Assembly: GCA_017551165.1 (NCBI GenBank)
Contig: JAFZMO010000056.1
Coordinates: 1-39,125 of the forward strand
Length of the DNA: 39,125 nt
Source of the DNA: Lachnospiraceae bacterium
GTDB lineage: Bacteria > Bacillota > Clostridia > Lachnospirales > Lachnospiraceae
Direction of reading: 5' to 3'
The number at the start of each line of letters is the position of its first letter. Position 1 is the first letter of the stretch. Shown here piece after piece: positions 34,240 through 39,125 of the stretch. The notes beneath the pieces were generated by a model that saw only the letters and a program-made list of their open reading frames with translations, ran no database searches and was not told the origin of the DNA. Made by a program: the position numbers and the translations under genes.

Positions 34240-36105
34240 ATGACAAGACAACCGAGCACCAAGCGTGCACTCCGGATGATTCTGATACTTATGATCGCAG
34301 TGATCTGCTTCGCTGCGTGCGGCAAGGATTCGGACGACCGCGACAAGCGCGATACCTCGGCGACAGCAGCGCCGACATCTGCGGCAACGGAGGCGGTCAC
34401 GCCGACCGATGTTCCTTCGCCGACCGAGGCGCCGAACACGCCTACGCCGACCGATGTTCCTTCGCCGACACCCGAACCGGCGACACCCACGCCCGAGCCT
34501 ACGACTCCCGTGCCGACCACACCGGTTGCGGACATGCACCAGTGGGATGACATCGGATACGAGAACTGCTACGGCCGGATCGCATATGCCGACGGCTATA
34601 CCTGGTTTGTAGCGCCCGGCCACAACAGCGACGGATACTTCACCGGCAGCCCGGAAACCGACGACATTTACCGTATTGCAGACGGTGCCGATGCGAAGCC
34701 GGAGCTGATGGCCTCGATCCCCTGCGTGTATGAAGCAGGCACGGAACAGACCACCGTATTCTATCTGATGCCCTACGGGGACCATGTATACTTCCTCAGC
34801 CGGGTGCAGGACGACCTCGACCAGGTCGCTCTCTGGGATCTGAATGTCACAACCGGGGAAATGAAGGGTTCCACCCCTGTTTTGTCGCAACTCCGGTATT
34901 ACTGCTGCCGCTACGGCAACTCGATGTACTTCATCGGATTGACCGTGGCCGCGTCTTCCGAGGATGATCCGGAGGAATCGACGGGCGTTGTCTGGAAGGC
35001 CACGGAGATCAACCTGGAGAACGGAACGGCCTCCGATTTTCCGCTCAAGGTAACGCCGGGTCCTCATGACATTGTCGCCTTCAACGGAATTGACAACGAA
35101 TATGTTTACTACCTGAAATATACGGAATACAAGGATCGTGAGACCTGTCTGCAGATGCGCTACCCGATCGGAGGCGGCGATCCGGAGGAGCTCGTATCCG
35201 TGAATCCGGAGTTCGAGAGCTGGCCTCGCGTATTGGACCGCTGCCTGTTCTATGCAGACAAGGAACGCGACAGTGACGGAAATAAGCACGAATACGTCTT
35301 GTTCATGAACCTTGCGGAGGGCAGACCCGTCGCAGTCGGGGAAGTACTCACACGGTTGGACACGTACGATCTTACCGGCGAATACTCCTACACTGTCCAC
35401 AACGGTTTCATCTATTACATCGTCGAGGAGGATGATGACTCTGCTCTGTACCGGAAGCCCCTGATGGGTGAATACAATCCCGAGAGGCTGATGACCGTCG
35501 CGGACGGTCTCCGTGACCCGCGGATTATGTTCTGCGGCGACTGGCTGTTCTGCTTCGACGGCGACCATCTGGATATCTATCGGACCAAGCAGGACGCCAA
35601 GTCGATACCCATCGTGCCCATTGTCGATCAGGACTCTTATGTTAAAGGCAAGACCGATGCCTCGGGCACATGGGAGTACAACGAAAATGAGACCGCCGTG
35701 TTCCTCACCGAATACCTGGGCACGGGCGGCGAAGTTACCGCCCCGGCGGAGATCGACGGAAAGCCGGTTCGCAGCATCGACTACTGGATGCCGTCCTCCC
35801 GCGAGACCGTTGTCACAAAGCTTGTGATCCCCGAGGGCGTATACACCCTTAGGCTGATCGAGGACCGAAACATTGAGGAATTGTACATTCCTTCGAGCGT
35901 AAAATTCTTTACCTTCCGCGGTGCAAAATACACCATCAACATCAAGGAGGGCGGCAAGGTTTACTACGCCGGCACGATGGAACAGTGGAAACAGCTGACT
36001 GACTTCAACAGCGAGTATTTCAGCGATGTCAGCATCGATGTGTCCGGAACAAAGAATCTGACCGTCGTCTGCACCGACGGCGAGCTGCCCGATTGGGGTG
36101 AATAA
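34240..36105 (+). CDS. Lipoprotein with propeller-like and LRR/BspA-like regions
   Basis: A 621-residue lipoprotein: basic N-terminus, hydrophobic segment and lipobox FAAC with Cys at 27; Thr/Pro linker (about 40-100); a long region (105-440) of repeating short beta motifs (YGRIAYADGYTWFVA, DDIYRIADGA, HVYFLSRVQ) like the DUF5050/propeller proteins of Firmicutes; then a C-terminal segment (about 465-600) with LVIPEGVYTL, ELYIPSSVKFF and VYYAGTMEQWKQL, the wording of BspA-type leucine-rich repeats (LRR_5). These domains usually mediate protein or ligand contacts. The start at 34240 follows AGAGGAAA; upstream in-frame codons overlap the divergent promoters. It heads an operon with two more envelope proteins (33- and 18-bp gaps). 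Function unknown. Confidence 0.75.
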   Translation: MTRQPSTKRALRMILILMIAVICFAACGKDSDDRDKRDTSATAAPTSAATEAVTPTDVPSPTEAPNTPTPTDVPSPTPEPATPTPEPTTPVPTTPVADMHQWDDIGYENCYGRIAYADGYTWFVAPGHNSDGYFTGSPETDDIYRIADGADAKPELMASIPCVYEAGTEQTTVFYLMPYGDHVYFLSRVQDDLDQVALWDLNVTTGEMKGSTPVLSQLRYYCCRYGNSMYFIGLTVAASSEDDPEESTGVVWKATEINLENGTASDFPLKVTPGPHDIVAFNGIDNEYVYYLKYTEYKDRETCLQMRYPIGGGDPEELVSVNPEFESWPRVLDRCLFYADKERDSDGNKHEYVLFMNLAEGRPVAVGEVLTRLDTYDLTGEYSYTVHNGFIYYIVEEDDDSALYRKPLMGEYNPERLMTVADGLRDPRIMFCGDWLFCFDGDHLDIYRTKQDAKSIPIVPIVDQDSYVKGKTDASGTWEYNENETAVFLTEYLGTGGEVTAPAEIDGKPVRSIDYWMPSSRETVVTKLVIPEGVYTLRLIEDRNIEELYIPSSVKFFTFRGAKYTINIKEGGKVYYAGTMEQWKQLTDFNSEYFSDVSIDVSGTKNLTVVCTDGELPDWGE

Positions 36106-36138
36106 TTTGCCTGCTTGGGGCGAATAACAGGGGGAATC

Positions 36139-37017
36139 ATGAGTAAGGTTTTCAGAAAAACGGTCCTGGCGGGCGCGCTGCTGTGTGTGATGCTGTGCGT
36201 CTTCGGCTGCGCCAAGGACACGGGCCCGGTCCCGGCCACACCGACCGTCACGCCGACGCCGGAAGGCTGGTTTGAGATCCCGCCGGACATCGATCCGGAG
36301 ATCCTGCAGTTTCTTCTGCCGTCCGGGAATCAACTGACACCGGGCGTCACGCCGGCAGGCTCGTCGAACAATGCAACTCCGACGTCCGCACTGCCGAACC
36401 GGATCCGGGTGAACAGCCGCGGCTACTCGGCAGAGACGATCCGTGACTATTTCAGCGAGGTCGCGCTCAACACGGAATACGGTAGCAACGACAATTGCGT
36501 CCACAAATGGAACGAGCCGCTCACAGTGTACGTCGACGGCCGGCCGACAGCGCAGGACCGGATCGTTTTGGATGACATTTTCCGAACGATGAACGGCGTG
36601 CGCGGATTCCCCGGCATCAGCGAGACAACGTCGGAGCGCGACGCGAATATCGTGATCCATTTTGCGGACGATGCCGAGTATACCCGGATCACGCCCGAGA
36701 CCATCACGGACTCCTCGGACGGGTTTGCAACCTGCTGGTGGTCGGGCTATTACATCTTCGAGGCGGTGATCGGGATCCGCACGAGCATGTCGCAAAACGA
36801 GCGCAACTCGGTCATCTGGGAGGAGCTCGTGCAGGCGACCGGCCTGCAGAACGACTCGTACACCTACCCCGACAGCCTGTTCTACCAGGGCTACAACGAG
36901 GTGCAGGGCCCGAACGAGCTGGACTGGATCCTGTTTGAAATTCTGTACCACCCGGAGATCAAGGCGGGTATGACGGAGGCGGAGTGCAGCGCCGTAATCA
37001 AGTCAGTGTTGGAGTGA
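36139..37017 (+). CDS. DUF2927-like lipoprotein
   Basis: A 292-residue lipoprotein with lipobox VFGC (Cys24) and a short Thr/Pro linker. From about residue 95 it resembles DUF2927: YSAETIRDYFSEVALNTEYG, then TVYVDG, then DANIVIHFAD, and VIWEELVQATGLQNDSYTYPDSLFYQG. DUF2927 looks like a degenerate metallopeptidase-type fold; here the expected HExxH position reads EELVQ, so peptidase activity is unlikely. The SD GGGGGAA precedes the ATG at 36139. It is the middle gene of the surface operon. Role unknown. Confidence 0.72.
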   Translation: MSKVFRKTVLAGALLCVMLCVFGCAKDTGPVPATPTVTPTPEGWFEIPPDIDPEILQFLLPSGNQLTPGVTPAGSSNNATPTSALPNRIRVNSRGYSAETIRDYFSEVALNTEYGSNDNCVHKWNEPLTVYVDGRPTAQDRIVLDDIFRTMNGVRGFPGISETTSERDANIVIHFADDAEYTRITPETITDSSDGFATCWWSGYYIFEAVIGIRTSMSQNERNSVIWEELVQATGLQNDSYTYPDSLFYQGYNEVQGPNELDWILFEILYHPEIKAGMTEAECSAVIKSVLE

Positions 37018-37035
37018 TCCGACGAAAGGAATCGT

Positions 37036-37758
37036 ATGAATATCGAAAACAAGCAGACCGCGCTGGACGACGACGCGGCAATATATCAGCATCTCGAATC
37101 GGAATCGAGCGCCAAGAGCGAGAGGGAGAAGCTCTCCGAGCTTTCGTTCAAGGGGAAAATGCGCTACCTGTGGGACTACTACGCACTCAAAGCGTTCCTT
37201 GTGCTTCTGTTCGGCGGTCTCATCGTCGCGATCATCTACAACTTCTTCAAGCCGCGGCCGGACACGATCGCGGAGATCACGGTGATCGACAGCCCCTGGA
37301 GCTCAACGGCGTTTGAGAACTACTCCGAGTATCTTCTGAAGGAGCTTGGCCTGGACACCGTCGGCAGCGAGATCCCAATCTCCGGCGGATACCATTCCGG
37401 CAGCGTCGAGGACAGCACCACGGTCGCCACGCGCCTCTACGCGAGCGATATCGACATCATGATCGCGCCGAAAGATGTCATTCTCTCCTATGCGGAAAAC
37501 GGTACCTTCTACCCGCTCGACATCCTTCCCGACTACCTTGCGACGGCAGTCTCGAAGCTCGATCTCATCGGCACCTCACTCGGACCGGATGACGGCATGC
37601 ACTACTACGCCTTCGGCATCACAGGCACCGCGCTCGGAAAGTTCGTCGACAGCGAGGGCGCCGCAACCTACGAGATGTACGTGGCGATCTGCCGCACCAG
37701 CCGCCAGGAGCGCCGCGACAAGCTGTTCGGGATCCTCAACATCATGATCGGTCAGTAA
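37036..37758 (+). CDS. Bitopic membrane protein of unknown function
   Basis: A 240-residue protein with a cytoplasmic, charged N-terminus (1-48), one transmembrane helix (about 51-70, in LWDYYALKAFLVLLFGGLIVAIIYNFF) and an outside domain (75-240). The outside part contains ASDIDIMIAPKDVILSYAENGTFYPLDILPDYL, reminiscent of the hinge regions of solute-binding folds, but I do not recognise a named family. The SD GAAAGGAA lies before the ATG, 18 bp after the DUF2927 gene, so it belongs to the same operon. The 160-bp gap to asd holds A/T-rich sequence, a direct repeat of TTGCAAA and the asd promoter, with no clear terminator. Confidence 0.75.
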   Translation: MNIENKQTALDDDAAIYQHLESESSAKSEREKLSELSFKGKMRYLWDYYALKAFLVLLFGGLIVAIIYNFFKPRPDTIAEITVIDSPWSSTAFENYSEYLLKELGLDTVGSEIPISGGYHSGSVEDSTTVATRLYASDIDIMIAPKDVILSYAENGTFYPLDILPDYLATAVSKLDLIGTSLGPDDGMHYYAFGITGTALGKFVDSEGAATYEMYVAICRTSRQERRDKLFGILNIMIGQ

Positions 37759-37795
37759 CGGTCTCAGATTTTTTGCAAATTTTTGAAAAAAGTAC

Positions 37796-37824
37796 TTGCA
37801 AAATTCATTTTCGCGGAGTAGAAT
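37796..37824 (+). promoter_or_regulatory. Sigma-A promoter of asd
   Basis: TTGCAA (37796-37801), 17-bp spacer containing CATTTTCG, TAGAAT (37819-37824). The leader of about 85 nt has a small CGGAC/GTCCG hairpin near 37838-37851 but is too short for a lysine riboswitch. Confidence 0.72.
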
Positions 37825-37918
37825 AGCCGCATATCCGCGGACAAATGTCCGTGACAGAAAAACAAATTAAGCAGGACGGGCAGGAAATGAACAGCTCCGT
37901 CCGGTTCGGAGGATTCCC

Positions 37919-39019
37919 ATGAAAGCTATTGTTCCCGAGAAAAAATTGCGCGTCGGTATCATCGGTGCAACCGGTATGGTCGGACAGCGCTTCATCTCTC
38001 TTTTGGAAAACCACCCCTGGTTTGACGTCGTAACTCTTGCCGCATCCCCCAGAAGCGCGGGCAAGCGCTATGAGGACGCAGTGGGTGATCGTTGGAAAAT
38101 GCCCACCCCCATGCCGGAGGCAGTCAAGGACCTCATTGTCTACGACGCAAGCGAGGTGGAGAAGGTTGCCGCAACGTGCGACTTCGTATTTTCCGCAGTT
38201 GACCTGAAGAAGGACGAAATCCGCGCGATCGAGGAGGCTTACGCCAAGACCGAGACGCCCGTTGTGTCCAACAACAGCGCGCACCGCTGGACGCCCGACG
38301 TTCCGATGGTTGTGCCGGAACTAAACCCCGAGCACTACGATGTCATCGAGTTCCAGAAGAAGCGCCTCGGCACGAAGCGCGGCTTCATCACCTGCAAGCC
38401 GAACTGCTCCATCCAGAGCTACACGCCTATGCTCCATGCGCTCAAGGAGTTTGAGCCCACGGTTGTTGTTGCAACGACCTACCAGGCAATCTCCGGCGCC
38501 GGCAAGACGTTCAAGGATTGGCCGGAAATGATCGACAACGTCATTCCGTACATCGGCGGCGAGGAGGAGAAGAGCGAGCAGGAGCCTCTCCGCATCTGGG
38601 GCCACATTGAGAACGGCGAGATCGTCAAGGCAAATTCCCCGATCATCACGACGCAGTGCATCCGCGTTCCGGTTTCGGACGGTCACACCGCAGCCGTGTT
38701 CGTAAACTTCAAGAAGAAGCCCACGAAGGAGCAGATCCTCGAGGCTTGGAAGAACTTCAAGGGACTTCCTCAGGATCTCGAGCTTCCGAGCGCACCGAAG
38801 CAGTTCATCACCTACTTCGAGGAGGACAACCGTCCGCAGTGCAAGCTTGACCGCGAGATCGAGGGCGGTATGGGCGTTTGCGCCGGCCGTCTCCGCGAGG
38901 ATGCCGTTTACGACTGGAAGTTCGTCGGTCTGTCGCACAACACCAAGCGCGGTGCAGCAGGCGGCGCGATCCTCTCCGCAGAGCTTCTCGTTGCGAAGGG
39001 ATATATTGCGGCGAAGTAA
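37919..39019 (+). CDS. asd: Aspartate-semialdehyde dehydrogenase, archaeal/fungal-type
   Basis: A 366-residue enzyme that reduces aspartyl phosphate to aspartate semialdehyde, the branch point to lysine/diaminopimelate, threonine and methionine. NADP-binding is shown by VGIIGATGMVGQRF (12-25). The nucleophilic Cys lies in CKPNCSIQ (about 161) and the acid/base His in RVPVSDGHTA (about 254). The length and the C-terminal DREIEGGMGVCAGRLRED block mark the archaeal/yeast branch rather than the shorter E. coli-like enzyme; this branch is also known in several Clostridia. The SD GGAGGA is 6 nt before the ATG. It has its own promoter. It shares a pathway with dapF, 17 kb away in this window. Confidence 0.95.
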   Translation: MKAIVPEKKLRVGIIGATGMVGQRFISLLENHPWFDVVTLAASPRSAGKRYEDAVGDRWKMPTPMPEAVKDLIVYDASEVEKVAATCDFVFSAVDLKKDEIRAIEEAYAKTETPVVSNNSAHRWTPDVPMVVPELNPEHYDVIEFQKKRLGTKRGFITCKPNCSIQSYTPMLHALKEFEPTVVVATTYQAISGAGKTFKDWPEMIDNVIPYIGGEEEKSEQEPLRIWGHIENGEIVKANSPIITTQCIRVPVSDGHTAAVFVNFKKKPTKEQILEAWKNFKGLPQDLELPSAPKQFITYFEEDNRPQCKLDREIEGGMGVCAGRLREDAVYDWKFVGLSHNTKRGAAGGAILSAELLVAKGYIAAK

Positions 39020-39125
39020 TCGCACTGATGAAACAACACATTTGTCAGAATAATTACATATCCTGAAATACAAAGGGCAGTCACCGTGACCAATGTCATT
39101 AAGATAACGACATTGAAATAACGAG
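39020..39125. other. Gap downstream of asd
   Basis: No ORF or strong terminator is seen. A 7-bp dyad CAATGTC/GACATTG (39091-39097, 39109-39115) and a GTCAC/GTGAC dyad near 39080-39090 may belong to the control region of the next gene. Confidence 0.4.

Noticed and set aside
34216-36951. A 911-codon open frame on the minus strand
   Set aside because: Antisense to two lipoprotein genes with clear lipoboxes, SD sites and promoter; no motifs of its own.
37825-37918. Possible lysine riboswitch before asd
   Set aside because: The leader is under 95 nt and shows only one small hairpin; the L-box needs about 170 nt with five helices.

Overview
The window reads as a piece of a moderately GC-rich (roughly 55-60 % by eye) Gram-positive chromosome, most likely a gut- or rumen-type member of the Clostridia close to Lachnospiraceae. 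This is inferred from the single-chain glycyl-tRNA synthetase, pyruvate phosphate dikinase, an era-recO pair, strong Shine-Dalgarno sites, sigma-A promoters with 17-bp spacers, lipoproteins with TPTPTN-type linkers, a type I dockerin with a cohesin protein, and plant-polysaccharide enzymes (GH43, CE1-like esterase). No phage, transposase, CRISPR or rRNA/tRNA gene was found.

Layout. 1-5.9 kb (minus strand): the 5' part of ppdK, then a heterodimeric ABC exporter-type pair followed by a CE1-like esterase. 6.0-8.4 kb: glyS with its own promoter and terminator, and a SAM methyltransferase just beyond that terminator. 8.4-21.4 kb: a long co-directional series read from one strong promoter at dapF: dapF, a cell-wall glucosaminidase with a C-terminal dockerin, a membrane-anchored cohesin protein, an M16C peptidase, era, recO, a surface-anchored PIG-L deacetylase and a GH43 enzyme. 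21.4-23.6 kb (plus): two lipoproteins with carbohydrate-binding-like domains, divergent from dapF. 23.6-26.1 kb (minus): acpP, a bacterial PH-domain protein, an AEC-family transporter and greA. 26.2-28.2 kb (plus): pepF. 28.3-34.0 kb (minus): a peptide/nickel-type ABC importer whose second permease and both ATPases are fused in one polypeptide, and whose binding-protein gene is separated from the permease gene by a 0.5-kb island of direct and inverted repeats. 34.1-37.8 kb (plus): a three-gene cell-surface operon (LRR/BspA-like lipoprotein, DUF2927-like lipoprotein, bitopic membrane protein). 37.8-39.0 kb: asd.

How the genes fit together. asd and dapF serve the diaminopimelate/lysine pathway that feeds peptidoglycan; the dapF unit continues into a predicted peptidoglycan hydrolase and its possible membrane dock. 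GH43, the esterase, the PIG-L deacetylase and the carbohydrate-binding lipoproteins suggest glycan use at the surface. pepF and the peptide-type importer could together handle oligopeptides.

The two most unusual signals are (1) the adjacent dockerin hydrolase and membrane-anchored cohesin genes, a candidate two-protein surface docking system, and (2) the octamer GGAAAATG (or its complement), counted 23 times by eye where composition predicts about one. It occurs in different codon phases and in intergenic DNA, and three times directly next to a -35 box, so selection on the DNA word itself looks possible.
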